Source of the DNA: Dipteronia dyeriana
Taxonomy: Eukaryota > Streptophyta > Magnoliopsida > Sapindales > Sapindaceae
Length of the DNA stretch: 64,000 nucleotides
Direction of reading: 5' to 3'
Assembly: GCA_032871835.1 (NCBI GenBank)
Contig: CM065299.1
Coordinates: 45,954,706 to 46,018,705, forward strand
This document shows, piece by piece, positions 1-11,116 of this stretch. The position numbers and the translations under genes were made by a program. The stretch's first letter is position 1, and each line of letters starts with the position of its first letter. The notes under the pieces were generated by a model. It was not told where the DNA came from. It searched no databases and saw only the letters and a program-made list of their open reading frames with translations.

Positions 1-599
1 TGGCGGTAAGCTCTCCTTTTTTTTATCAGAGTCCGAAGAGATTCCAGGGCCCGGTCCATGTGGTTCTTGATCGACAGCTCCCAGTTTGTTCAGGCTTTAT
101 TAGTTGCTCGATTATTGACTTTAACAATTTTGCCAGCTGAAACTAACCACCCTCACTGAAATTCCTGAAGGAAAAGGGCATCATAAGTTGGGGACCTTTT
201 GAAACGATCGACCCCCTGGACCTCAAGTTCTAGTTTGGCCTCCTTTGATAGGGACTTAACCGTCAAAGCTTGGTGTTCCAAGTCTTCGAACTTCTGCTCA
301 TAGGACAACTTGGATTACTCCGCTTCCTGTTCGGCTTTAAGCATCGCTTCCTGGGCTGTAGACAGTAAGTTTTGAAATGACAAAGCCTTCTCCTCTACCA
401 AAGAAGCTCTTTCCTCGGCTTCCACTTGCTTAGCCAAATAGTGGTTGACCAACATCTGGGCAGAGCTCATCTCCTTTTGATAAGCCGATTCAACCCGAGC
501 ACTCCCATCCTCACTCTTCTTCAGCAGAGATTCAAGACGCCTTATTCTATCGGCTTAATATTGTTACGTCTGAACCAACTCAGCAAACTCAACTACCAT

Positions 600-668
600 C
601 TACAAGGAAGTTAAATTAAAAATATAGCAAGCAAAAGACTTGAAAAAAGTTAGGAAGATATAACTTAC
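600..668 (-). other. candidate intron in the Tat-1 antisense ORF
   Basis: On the minus strand, GTAAGT follows the exon end GCATTTTAT. The segment is T-rich and ends TTGTAG before ATGGTAG. Removing the 69 nt joins two open stretches in the same frame and removes the in-frame TAG that is part of the acceptor. It has a consensus donor and acceptor and a typical minimal plant intron size, but no transcript evidence. Confidence 0.6.
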
Positions 669-1462
669 ATAAAATGCGCCGTTGAAAATATTTTGAAGAC
701 TGCCCATTAAATAGCCATCCCTAAAAAAACTCCAGTGGTCATCCCCAATGAAAGCCCGACCGGATGACATTGCCCTCAACATATCCTAGGGAGAAGGATA
801 GGATGGGCCTCCCGAGGATTCAGCCCTTACATTTTCAACCTTAGGAGGAAAGGAGCCCCTGTTCGGATCAGAAGTTTTCGCTCATGTTGATGCTTCAACA
901 TGAACGCTTGGGGTAATCTTAGCCTCGGTATCTTCATCACTCGATTCAATAAATGAAACTACCCGATGGACCTTATGAGGATGAGTAGAAGAGTCGACCG
1001 CTTTCCGTTTCTCAGCCCGAGTACGATGGAAGCTTAGATCAGCTGAAGGGTCTTCCTGATCATCATATCGAAATGATCCAAAAAAGTCAGGTTCAAGGTT
1101 TGCTTGTCCATTAGAGGTTTTATCTCCATCCCCGACATTCAACCGCTCGGTAGGAACCTCAACTGAGGAGCTCAACTCACTGGGACCCTCACTAAGACCA
1201 GCACTTTACCTCCCCCCATCTTCAGGCAATTTCTGAGTGTGGTCAGCAGGGCCACTTAGACTACTAGATTCCCCTACGATCGACCGAATGAACTCTTCGG
1301 GGACATACTCAGGGATCAACTCGTCAGCCTCATCAGATTCCTCATCCGGTTCAGGCGGGGCAATGCCTTCGTTGCTTTGACGAGAAACTTCTTTTTGGCT
1401 CATCTGAAGGATCGATTTCACCTGGCGAGCTTGAACATCGCAGACGATGTCTGAGTCATACA

Positions 1463-1542
1463 CTTAATGATAAAAAGAACCAAGTCAGAATATAAAAAGC
1501 AAAATTAAAAAAAAGAGGGGGTGGGAAGACCACTTACGTCAC
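1463..1542 (-). other. candidate second intron in the Tat-1 antisense ORF
   Basis: On the minus strand, CAG is followed by donor GTGACG, then a T-rich tract, then acceptor ATTAAG before TGTATGAC. Splicing gives a continuous frame into the acidic domain (VYDSDIV). A stronger-looking GTAAGT five bases further in would also be a donor but shifts the frame, so the exact donor is uncertain. Confidence 0.45.
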
Positions 1543-3170
1543 CTGCGATAGTCTGAAATCTAGCTAAAGAAATTAAGCTTTATCATTTTCTTCTCACTGA
1601 AAAGATAGAACCTGCTCCTTTTTTCCAAAGTGCGCACTGCAGCCCGAGCAAGTATGGTCAGCTCAGTATCAGAGAATTCAAGTTTTTTCTTATTCCATAT
1701 GTTAGGGGAATAGAAAAAGCGGAGAACCTTTAGTACCGTACGATTCTCCCTGGCCGAAAGAGTAACTTGAAGTCCTAAGTTCCCTCCGATAAAAAACCAA
1801 CTGTTCTTACAGTGCTTGTTCGACGAAGGGAATCCCCAAACGATGCCTCTCTTTTTAGCATCGTCAGAGGTGTAAACTCCCTGGTTAACTTTTGTCCCCT
1901 AAGGGACCCAGCAATCTGGCGGATTGGACATGAGAAAATAAATCCCTGTCCAACCAGATTGCCTTAGTGTATAGAAGTTCCTGATTTCACTCTGGGAAGG
2001 CGGCGACAGGTTCATCTGGCTCCACATATGCCACATACACATCAAATTGTTTTAGCTATTCGGGGCCAGTTGGTTTGGAGCGATATCTGTTTCAGCCGGA
2101 AACTAGGCAATAAACGGCTGAAGAGGAAGAGTGATGCCGCAGCAAAGCATAAACCCATAAATCGCCACCATACTCGGGGGAGGGTTCCATGCGGCTCTAT
2201 CACCAACTGGAGACTTTGTAACTGAGTCATCGAAATCGAATCGAGCATGATACTTCTCGATCTTATCTTCCCAGACCATATTCGGCTCTGCGTTATACCC
2301 ACTCGGGCGATCGACAGAAAAAGAGATACGAGATGAAACCCCTCCTCAACGTCTTTCTCATCAACAATTTGCTCCCTGATTTAAACGCTGCTTGAGCTCT
2401 GCTTATGGACCTCGCTATTACTTTGATGTTTTCCCATCCTGGATCGAAGAGGTACCCTATGATCAAAAGCGATTGATTCAGAACTAGATGAATCAGAATT
2501 AAGACGGACATCAGGGTATATTCCGGAAACATCAATATGTAAAAAAGAAGGTTCATCAAGAGGGATCTCCCCCAATAGTCTACGAATGTAAGAAACCAGT
2601 TGAAAATCTCCACGTTCAAGTGCTTCGAAGGCTATAGTAAAAAGACGACGACGGAAAGATGGATCCATTAAAACTGACCTTTGGAATAAAGAAACCTGTT
2701 GTAAAAAACTTCAATGGGGAATAGAGGTTTTCTGCATAAGAAATCTGGGTTGGAAATTTTTGGTTTGAGTCTGTGAGAATAAACCATAGCAACTTCGTTT
2801 AGTGGAGCATTTAAAGGGACAATGGCACGAAACCCTAGGATCTCAAGAAGTGGGAAACAATCAAAGACAGATTTGATGACGTAGGCAACTCACTAAGAGA
2901 CACGTAGGTCATTTCTCATAAATGGTATCGAGAAATGAAGTGGCAGTGGAAGACCCGTGTTAAGAGAAGAATTGACCAATACCGTCAGGACTCCAAAACA
3001 TCGTAATCTTTGAGATTTTACATGATGGGGCAAATTGAATTTACATGGTCACCATTAAGACATATCATTATGACAAGACATTTACTCTAGCATAAATGAG
3101 GTGCAAAAGATTAAAGGGTCGATTAAAATACTTTCGCCTGGAACAGATTCTTATTCGGAAAAACATATTT

Positions 3171-3181
3171 TAAGGGGGTAT
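3171..3181 (+). promoter_or_regulatory. polypurine tract before the Tat-1 3' LTR
   Basis: TAAGGGGGTAT lies immediately 5' of the TGTCATATG that I take as the LTR start. This is the position of the plus-strand primer in LTR retroelements. The 500 bases between the antisense ORF start (2668) and this tract show no gene. Confidence 0.55.
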
Positions 3182-4021
3182 TGTCATATGTAAATTTTAT
3201 CACATGTACACATCATCGACAAGGTGGATAAGATTGCTAGGTAGATATCCAAATAGGCATTTAGAAAATATCCCCCAAGATATCACCAAAGAACAGGAAC
3301 CTGAGTATGTATAAATGCAAGTATTGAGCAAGACCCACTCGGGATCAGCTGATGTCATGCTCTGCTCAAGATCAACTGACGTCATGTTCTACTCGGGACA
3401 AATATGAAGAAATCTGAATAAAGAAGTCCAGTACATAACTCGCATAGGAACCAAGAGTCATAATAAAATACGTAAAGATATCCACGTCGAAGAAGAATTC
3501 TAAGAAGAATAGAATACCAAACAGGAAAAATGTTCCAAATCAGGCAACAACTTTATTTCTTCAAAAAGACTACGCATTTGTAAGGAAATAAGTCCAAAAT
3601 GGACTATATCACTAGAGTCCCATTCGATCTCTATACAAATCTCTGAAATAGGAAAAAAGATAAAGACTACTCCAACAAGTAACCAATCATAATTAAATAC
3701 AAAAATCTTTCATTACTTGTACAAAAAGGATTAGGGTTTTATGTACATATAAACAGACCCATAATCTCATCGTAAAAAGATATAGAAGAGTACAGAGAGA
3801 AAAATGAGAGATCGAGAGTTGTAAATCTTTATTTCAATAGTGGATTTTTGCTCGGTTGTTTGTTTGACCACCTGTGGACGTTTCTCCGATCACCAGAGTT
3901 TTACAACGTAAAACTTGTGTCTAACTAGTTTCAAATTGTATTCTCCTTCTCTTTCTCTATGAGGTCATGGCTAAAATCCAATCTTGTTGACTTTCTCACA
4001 CATCGAGAAATTGACGTCAAC
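3182..4021 (+). repeat. Tat-1 3' LTR
   Basis: It begins TGTC and ends ACA, like the Tat-3 LTR (43540-44184), and shares promoter and U5 features with it. There is a TATA-like TACATATAAACAGACCC near 3744, where Tat-3 has TGTATAAATAGACCC. A U5 segment GTGGACGTTTCTCC follows near 3876, where Tat-3 has GTGGACGTTTCCCC. The 5' partner is outside the window. Confidence 0.6.
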
Positions 4022-4850
4022 AATACCTTTCTTGGAATCTTGCATGGAAAACCTAGACAAGATTTTATCTATGTATGAAGCTTGGGATAATGCAATCGTT
4101 GTATTCTTTCTATCCCTTATGACTTGGATACCAAGAATATAACTTGCTTCTCCTAAGTCCTTAATATCAAATTGTTTTGCTAACCATTTTTTTATTGATG
4201 TCAATACACAAGGCTCGTCAAGGTTTTGAATAAATCCAAAACTTTTCATGGCTTGATTAAACCTTATGTTCCAGGATCTCGATGCTTGCTTCAATCCATA
4301 TATGGATATTTGCAACTTGCATACCCTTTCCTCTGGGCTTTTTTTAATGAATCCTTCTGGTTGCATCATGTAGATGCTTTCGTCAAGACTTCCATTAAGG
4401 AAAGTTGTCTTGACATTTATTTGCCAAATCTCTAGGTCTAGAGATGCCGCAATGGATAAGAGTATTCTAATGGATTTAAGCATTGCCACAGGAGAGAAGG
4501 TTTCTTCATAATCAATACCATCCTTCTATGTATAACCTTTAGCTACTAATCTAGCTTTAAAGGTTTCCACCTTTCCATCCATTCCTCTTTTCCTCTTGTA
4601 TACCCATTTGCACCCGATGAGTTTTATCCCTTAAGGCAAGTTTACAAGAGACCAGACTTTGTTTTTGAACATAAATTCAATTTCGGATTGCATTGCCTTT
4701 TGCCAATGGTGACAATCAACATCTTCCATTGCTTTCTTGTACGTATAGGGATTATCGTCATCCGGGAGATTCTCAACAGATTCTCCTAGACCGATGTATC
4801 TTTCAGGGTTCTCTACTAACCCTCCCACTACGACGAGGTATGGTAGATTG
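4022..4850 (-). pseudogene. copia-1 reverse transcriptase, catalytic box deleted
   Basis: The conserved copia RT landmarks are present on the minus strand: HWQKAM near the start, SIRILLSIAASLD, WQINVKTTFLNGS, YMMQPEGF, SIYGLKQASRSWN and KDLGEASYILGIQ. The stretch that should hold YVDD is missing, and the protein runs straight from EPCVL to TSIKKWLAKQF. Comparison with copia-2 (53132-53215) shows that exactly 84 bp, or 28 codons, are gone, so the frame is kept. The C-terminal end is cut at 4022 by Tat-1, so RNase H is not in the window. Other stops break the region around 4500-4640. Confidence 0.85.
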
Positions 4851-4889
4851 TTGATATTGTGTTGGTACGAAACTTACAACTAGGCTTGA

Positions 4890-5850
4890 TTGTTAAACCT
4901 TTTGTGGACTTGTTTCTCCTGAATGATCATTCAGGACAATTCTACTTTTAGGCACAGATTTATTCATATAGTCCTCTTCCAGAAACTTAGCATTTGTCGA
5001 AACAAATACTTTAAGTTCTGAAGGACTATAAAAATAATATCCTTTTGTTCCTTTTGGATACCCTACAAATATGTATGTTTCTAAACGGGACTTCATCTTT
5101 TCTGTCTTTCCTTTTAACACGTGTGCAAGACATCCAAATGTCCTTAAGTTTTGTAAACTAGGCTTTCGCCCGGTCAACAACTCAATCGGTGTTTTAGGAA
5201 CCGACTTAGATGGTACATTGTTTAGAATGTACATTACGGTTTGTAAAGCATATCCCCAAAAAGAATTAGGAAGCATTTGAATAACTCAACATAGACCTAA
5301 CCATGTCCAAAAGAGTTCTCATTCTCCTTTCTGCCACCCTATTTTGTTGAAGTGTGCCTGGTGCAAAAAACTAAGAAATTATCCCTTTATCAATAAAATA
5401 TTGCTGAAATTCATCAGATAGATATTCTCCACCATGATCAGACCTCAAGATTTTTATGCGTTTCTCAAGTTGATTTTCTACTTCAGCTTTAAATGCTTTG
5501 AACATGTCAAAAGCATCCAACTTATGTCTCATGTGATACACATAGCCAAATCTTGAGTGATCATCAATGAGGGTGACGAAGTACTCATATCCACATCTAG
5601 CTTGAATGCTCATAGGTCTACACACATCAGTGTGTATCAATCCTAAACATTCGATAGCTCTTGTGCCTTTGGTCTTAAACGACCTTTTGGTCATTTTACC
5701 TTCCAAACAAGATTCACAAGTTGATAGATCATCAACCTTTAATTCTCTTAGAGTTCAGTCACTTACCAATCCTTTAATCCTATTAAGGTTAATATGACTT
5801 AGGCACAAATGCCATAGGTAGGTTTCATCTTTTGATAATTTTACTCTTTT
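4890..5850 (-). pseudogene. copia-1 integrase, broken
   Basis: The minus-strand segments 5706-5371 and 5276-4893 carry the copia integrase core. The motifs are EGKMTKRSF after the zinc-finger region, the first catalytic Asp in LIHTDVCRPM, the second near LIDDHSRFG, and RSDHGGEYLS. Downstream lie [12 protein letters not shown] and FGCLAHV, typical of the C-terminal half. A stop and frame change near 5371-5276 separates the parts. The family has long LTRs and RT motifs shared with copia-2; I do not assign a named copia lineage. Confidence 0.8.
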
Positions 5851-5859
5851 ATGATTAGG

Positions 5860-6215
5860 TTCCGTTGATTCAATGTCTAACAAGTGAGAGATATTTCCAT
5901 GCAAATAGAATAAACCATTTTCCAATGTACCTTTGCTAATAATTTTGTCATTCTTACTAATAATAAAAGCGTTATTAAAGTAACCGAATAACCAAATTTA
6001 TTTAAATAAGAAACTGAATTTAAATTCCTCTTGAATTGGGGTACATAATAAATGTCTATTAAAGCCCCATTGCCTATACGTAAGTTGAATTCATTATCAT
6101 TAAGCCTTCTCCTTTCCTTGAACCCATGTAAGGAACACATGATTAATGGCTCCGGATTCTATGATCAAAGAATCCACAGAATCCGCCAAAAAACATGTTT
6201 CAAGATAATTAATAT
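5860..6215 (-). pseudogene. copia-1 protease region, active-site Asp changed
   Basis: Minus-strand translation gives SLIIESGAINHVF where the family normally has a DSGA(T/S)NH active site. The catalytic Asp codon is GAA (6157-6159, read on the minus strand), giving Glu. The downstream segment (6140-5877) contains RIGNGALIDI, YYVPQFKRNLNSVS and other features of the protease/integrase linker. A frame change separates the active-site box from this segment. Confidence 0.7.
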
Positions 6216-6234
6216 TACTTTCTTCCTTCTTATC

Positions 6235-6946
6235 TTAAGACTTTGGGCAATTTCTTTTCCAATGTCCCTTTTCACCACAAAGGAAACACTTCCCTTTGAT
6301 CTTGGTTACTTTTTTTGTCTCATTCTTAGTAGGTCCTAGTTGTTTTTTCTTCTGTTATTTCTTGACCTTCTTACGGGTCTTAACAGTAGCAACTTTACCT
6401 ATGGTAAAAATCTCTTCACCCTTGCCTTTCATAAGGATTTTTTTCGTGCTTTGAACATCTTGCATCAAGCCTTGCAAGGTGTATTCATTATTAATGAAGG
6501 TGTTGTCCAACTTGAATTGATCAAAAGAATCCGACAGTGAGTTGACAATCATGTCAATTTTGGTTTCACCATCTATCTCAACACCATTCAATTCAGCAAT
6601 GTTGAGAGGTGCTATGACTTTCATCATGTGATCTTTCACACCATGTCCAGGTTTCATCCTAAGATTCATAAAAATAGTCATTGCCTCTCTCTTAGTCGTT
6701 CTAGACCACATCTCTTTTAGAGACACCATTATATCGGCAACAGTCTCTATTCCTTCATGTTGCTGTTGCAACACGTCGGAGATGGTGGCCATAATGTAAC
6801 ATTTATCCATCTCATCAGAAGACTCCCACTGCTGATACTCATCTTTTTGCTCATAAGTATATTCATTAGTAGGAGTAGGTGGTTTAGGAGTGCACAGAAT
6901 GAACTTATGATTTTCGAATTGCAATAAAAGCCTAATTTTCCTTTTC
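6235..6946 (-). pseudogene. copia-1 gag, main part
   Basis: The minus-strand ORF 6924-6355 matches the copia gag capsid-like domain (FENHKFIL, AEVNG-like AELNGVEIDG, YTLQGLMQDV). Just downstream (about 6290-6250) is a CCHC zinc knuckle, CFLCGEKGHWKRNC, with all four ligands. The N-terminal residues are separated from it by the solo LTR at 6952-9125. Across that gap the frame would read GDNYVS and then W-K-R-K, as expected for an uninterrupted gag. Confidence 0.8.
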
Positions 6947-6951
6947 CATGA
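6947..6951. repeat. target-site duplication CATGA (left copy)
   Basis: CATGA here and at 9126-9130 exactly flank the solo LTR. This is the 5-bp signature of LTR-retrotransposon integration. Confidence 0.85.
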
Positions 6952-9125
6952 TGAAATTTCCCTTTGTCTTTATAGTATGAATATACCTAGAGGGAGGGGG
7001 GGTGAATAGATATATGCTCAAATTTTTGTCTTCTTTTAAAACAATGCAATTTTAACAATGCTTAATGAAAATTGCAAACAATGAGACACAACATTTACGT
7101 GGTAAACCTACGAAGAGGAAACATCCACGGGTTGATACCACAACCACCGGCAAAAGCAAATCCATTATTTCAAATAAGAGTTACACACTTAAGCAATCAA
7201 CACATGCTCTCCAAGCTATCACTCTTACTCTACCCTTGAACCTAGTGATCTACGAAGCCGACTTCCTCTCCAAGACCTCATATCTCTATGAAGATTCTTG
7301 CTCACCTTTTTAGATCCTCCCGACCCTTGGCAAGACTTCTTGCTCAACTATCCGAGTCCTCTCGACTCTAGTTGAGACTTCCTTGCTCAACAATTCGAGG
7401 TCTCACGCCTCTTGTCGAGACTTCCACTTGCTTAGCTATCCAAGTCCTCCCGACTCTAGATAAGACTTCTAATTGCTCAAATCAAAGAATCACTCTAAGA
7501 TATGAGACTTCCTACTCTTCACAAGGCTTCTAAGTGATCATGAATGCAAAACGCAAACAAGCACTCAACATAGAAAATGATGATCAACAAATTCTATAGA
7601 CATGCAACTAGATAGCTAGATTATACTTTCAAAGAACAATAAAAAATGTATCTAGGCAACCTAAGCATGTTATCAACTAAGAACATAGACATGAAGATAT
7701 AGACATCATTTGAAACACAACCTAGTTCTTTGAAAATGAAATTAGATCTAGAAATAGTCAATCAAGCATAATAACAAAAGATTTCTAGAAACAATCTCAT
7801 GTTTATCAAGTTTAGCACAAATCAATCAACTTATTACAAATCTAAACTTGAAAATCAATTTAACAAACCATAAAATGATATCAAAATCATCCTAATCATG
7901 CTTCTTAATCAAATAGCATCAATCAATAAGAAGATCTAAGATGAAAACTAAGAAGAAGATGATTTTACCAACAAGGATGAAAACCACGAACTGAAGATCT
8001 GATCACAACAAAAATTCTAGATATCTTTTGGTTCTGGAAATGCTTGGTGTTGTATAACTCTTCAAGACACTCAAAATCGGTTTTTTAATCAAGTGATTCG
8101 GAGTAGAAATGAAGAAGTTATCACTAACAATAATCAAAAAGTTGAGAGATAAATTCTGCACTTGTTCTTCAAATTCGTTTTTCTCTACATCTTATTGAAG
8201 AGAGGGAAGGAGAGGTTTTAAATAGAGAACAACCAAAAGACCAAAAAGCCCCCATTATTTAGTGCCTCCCTGAGATGGAGCATGGGAATCACGGGGCAGA
8301 GCAACTTTGGGGCCGAGATGGCCACGCGTCATCTCGGGATGGTGCTAGGTGATGGCTTATGCTATCACACCTCTTCCCTTGCGCTCCTCTCACGTTCTTC
8401 GACCATTCATTGCCATCCAAACTCCGAATTTGAATCCGTTTAAAGATTATGAACCAAGACTCTCTCATGGACATGGAAATATAAGATACTCAACCCATAA
8501 AATAAGAATTAAACTCGATATATGAAGACGAAGACAATGTATGCAACTTAAGTTGAAAGTGTAGTATCTTTTTACTTAGAACTTGAAATCAATAGTATGA
8601 CTAACCGAAATGACTGGAACTCAATCATGAATAATATAAGACTAAAATCAAGTCCAAGATTCATGTTATGCAAACATATAAACAAACAAACACATTTCAC
8701 ACAAGAATTCAAACTACATAGAGATAGTCTCCAATCATGCATTTTTCCAAAACATATTACTTTCATACCAATGCATGAGCATTCAACTTCAAGTGTGTGA
8801 ATGTGTTATACCAAATAATGCGCTACGATGTAAAGACACAAATGTATGAATTGTGTGTGTGTGTGCATATAATGATGCAGAACTAAGAAGGGACACATTT
8901 GAATGAATTGTGTGTGTGTGCGCTTACGCCTTGCTAGAGGAAGAAGGATCTCAATACCTCGCATCCAAAAATAGTACCAATCCTTTTGAAGATAAAATTT
9001 GTATCATGAGAAGTTGCTTTTCTTCCTTGAAGCTCTTATCATCACGAACCACTTAAGCAACTAAGCATTACAAAGAAATGAAATTTTGTTATGGAATCAA
9101 GCCAAAACAAATCTAAGACATAACA
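6952..9125 (-). repeat. solo LTR of the gag/env-like element family, minus orientation
   Basis: Read on the minus strand it begins TGTTATGTCTTAG and ends AAATTTCA. Along its length it matches the LTRs at 10283-12890 and 18169-20788: the same start region, the GC-rich hairpin segment (8313-8338), the minisatellite about 7280-7490, and the terminal CACCCCCCCTCCCTCTAGG-like stretch near 6990. No internal sequence is attached and a perfect CATGA duplication flanks it, so it arose by recombination between the LTRs of a complete copy. It interrupts copia-1 gag. Confidence 0.85.
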
Positions 9126-9190
9126 CATGAGACATAATTATCACCAGTTAAAGTATTGTCTTTTAGGATGTTGATTAGGGATGGGGTCAT
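9126..9190 (-). pseudogene. copia-1 gag N-terminus
   Basis: The minus-strand ATG at 9190 starts MTPSLINILKDNTLTGDNYV, which is typical of the start of plant copia gag (compare copia-3, ILTGDN). It stops at the solo LTR and resumes at 6946. The first five bases are the right copy of the CATGA duplication. Confidence 0.75.
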
Positions 9191-10282
9191 GATTTCTAAA
9201 CAATAACAAAAAAATAATATAAGTAAATAATCATGATAAAGCACTTTTGAATATTTATCTTGAAATAAATAAAATAATTCAATCGTAAAAATTCAACGGT
9301 GAACCAACACCCATAAATGTCACACCTCCTTTGGGAGTTCGCAACATTTACTAGTTGAACTAGGTCCCACCTAGTTGTTAACATAACAACCAACGTTTTA
9401 AATTTTACCCTGACAATTTTATTAATAAGAACTCTTGGGAGGATATTAATAAAATTACAATGATTGTGTTACCAAGTTATCGACCTACAATATAATCCCG
9501 CACGAATATCCCTCCTTTCGGAGTAGATATCGTTTGGGCTAATTGTCTAGTCTATCCTTGTAAGGAATTATCTTGCTAAATTCCATTCATGAATACCTCT
9601 AGGGAGGTTATTACACGAAACATAAACCTCAACTAAACTTTGAGGCCGTAGGTGTTCCAAAACACCTTCTCCCACTCAATTATTTAAGGCATGTGATCGA
9701 ATTCCAAATAATGATTTACCAAGTTATCTAGATGCCAATTTAGATATCAATTTAGATACCTAAACCATTATATGCATGTTCATACCAAAAGAGATATCTG
9801 AGTGGCACTCTTATTCTATATGACATGTTATCAAACAATGACAACATTGCAATATTAACAAAAAAGTAAATAGTTGTTATTTTGGTCCATACTAGAAAAG
9901 CAAGTAAATTACATGTCTTGGAATTCAAAAAACTCCTTTCTTGGTGAACAAGTCTTCATGCGACCTTCGTCATTTGGACTCCTCGGCTAGCTCCCATAGG
10001 CGTGCGCACCCTTGGGCCCTACCCATGGGCGTGCTCATGCCACAACCCCATAAAGAGATGCCATGCGCAGCCCATGGATTCCATAGGGTTGCCGCGCACA
10101 ACCCATGCCACAACAAAATGTTTTCGCGAGCTCTTCGCATGCACGTTTGTTGCTACGGCTCGCACTATCCAAAACTTGTTTCGGTTTCTTTCAATTCTTC
10201 AAACCTTTGAGTCTTCAATACTTGAGTGCATTACAGAAGAATTATAAATAAAAATACTGCAGTATTTTTTTTTTACAACAAC
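9191..10282 (-). other. copia-1 5' leader, first part, no gene
   Basis: This is non-coding sequence between the copia-1 gag ATG and the insertion point of the gag/env-like element. It holds several short segments of the CTCCTTTGGGAG type (about 9327, 9511 and 9597). A GC-rich patch at 9980-10140 has repeated CCCATGGGCGTGC-like units. ORFs there are incidental. 10278-10282 (ACAAC) is the left target-site duplication. Confidence 0.6.
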
Positions 10283-11037
10283 TATTAGGTTTTAGATTGA
10301 GTTGGCATTAATTCCATAATAAAATGATGTTTACTTGTAATGATTTAGTTGTTTAGATTCACGATGATTCAAGCTTCAAATAAAAAGGAATAATTAGTCA
10401 AAGCAAGTTCAAAGTCTTCAAAGAGAAAGGATGCAATATGGTTCTACAAAGGTATACTAAGACCTTATATTTCTCTTATAAGGCTTAGGCACACACACAT
10501 AATTGATACATATGTGTCCCTACATCGTTCTGCACCATTATAAGCACACACATACAATTCATTCATATGTGTCCCTGCATCATTGTGCACAATGTATAAC
10601 ACATCGACACACTTGAAGATGAATGCTCATGCATTGGTATGGAAATAACATGTTTTGGAAAATGCATGATTGGAGACTATCTCTATGTAGTTTGCATTCA
10701 AGTGTGAATTGGTTTTGAATAACATGGATCTTGAACTTGAATTTAGCCTTAAATCATTCTTGATTGAGTTCCGGTCATTTCGGTTACTCATACTATAGAT
10801 TTCAAGTTCTAAGTCAAAAGATACTACACTTTCAATTCATGTTCCATACATTGTCTTCGTCTTCGTATATCGAGTCAAATTATTATTTTTTGGGTTGAGT
10901 ATCTTATATGTCCATGTCCGTGAGAGAGTTATGGTTTGTAATCCCAAATGGATTCAAATTTCGAGTTCGCAGGCCGGAGAACGGTCGAAGACAAGAGCGG
11001 AGCGCGCGAGGAAAAGAAGTGCAACCAAGCACTCTTT

Positions 11038-11116
11038 CCCGAGATGGTGCGTGGCCATCTCGGGACAGAATGCTTGCTGCCCCAAGATGCCCACGTGCCA
11101 TCTCAGGCAGCAAGCA
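11038..11116. repeat. paired hairpins in the 5' LTR
   Basis: CCCGAGATGG and CCATCTCGGG form a perfect 10-bp stem around a 7-nt loop (11038-11064). TGCTTGCTGCC (11071-11081) and GGCAGCAAGCA (11106-11116) form an 11-bp stem around a segment that contains CACGTG and a weaker copy of the first inverted repeat. It lies just upstream of the TATA-like box, so a promoter or packaging role is possible. Confidence 0.8.

Larger units (their letters stand above)
1..2668 (-). pseudogene. antisense ORF of Tat-1 (gypsy-type transposon protein family), degenerate
   Basis: Read on the minus strand from ATG at 2668, the frame-corrected product has several parts. An N-terminal region begins MDPSFRRRLF. A block around 2180-2040 carries GITLPLQPF followed by IAPNQLAPNS, the signature of the plant family called putative gypsy-type transposon protein (Pfam Transposase_28 type). 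A basic/aromatic block follows (1980-1560), then an acidic Ser/Glu-rich stretch (1463-880), and finally a Glu/Lys/Ala-rich predicted coiled coil (about 590-190) ending in a LFLQEF motif. Stops and frame changes interrupt it in several places. At least two of the apparent breaks look like spliceosomal introns (600-668 and 1463-1542) rather than damage. The function of this family is unknown. It lies antisense to the element's own genomic RNA. The C-terminus may continue left of the window. Confidence 0.7.
1..4021 (+). mobile_element. Tat-1: 3' portion of a Ty3/gypsy Tat-like element
   Basis: What is visible is an antisense ORF, a purine tract and then a plus-oriented LTR, which is the layout of the 3' end of a Tat-lineage element; gag and pol would lie left of base 1. 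The LTR ends in ACA at 4021 and copia-1 RT sequence begins directly afterwards, so I infer that Tat-1 inserted into copia-1 and that the rest of copia-1 lies beyond the unseen left end of Tat-1. Additional ORFs, some of them antisense and downstream of pol, are known in plant Tat-lineage elements. The lineage call rests on the antisense ORF family and on LTR similarity to Tat-3. Confidence 0.7.

Noticed and set aside
7065..7313. An 82-codon plus-strand ORF
   Set aside because: It lies wholly within the solo LTR and overlaps the U5 and minisatellite region.
9941..10247. Two overlapping plus-strand ORFs in a GC-rich patch
   Set aside because: They lie in the copia-1 leader, antisense to it, in a stretch of CCCATGGGC-like repeats, with no recognisable domain.
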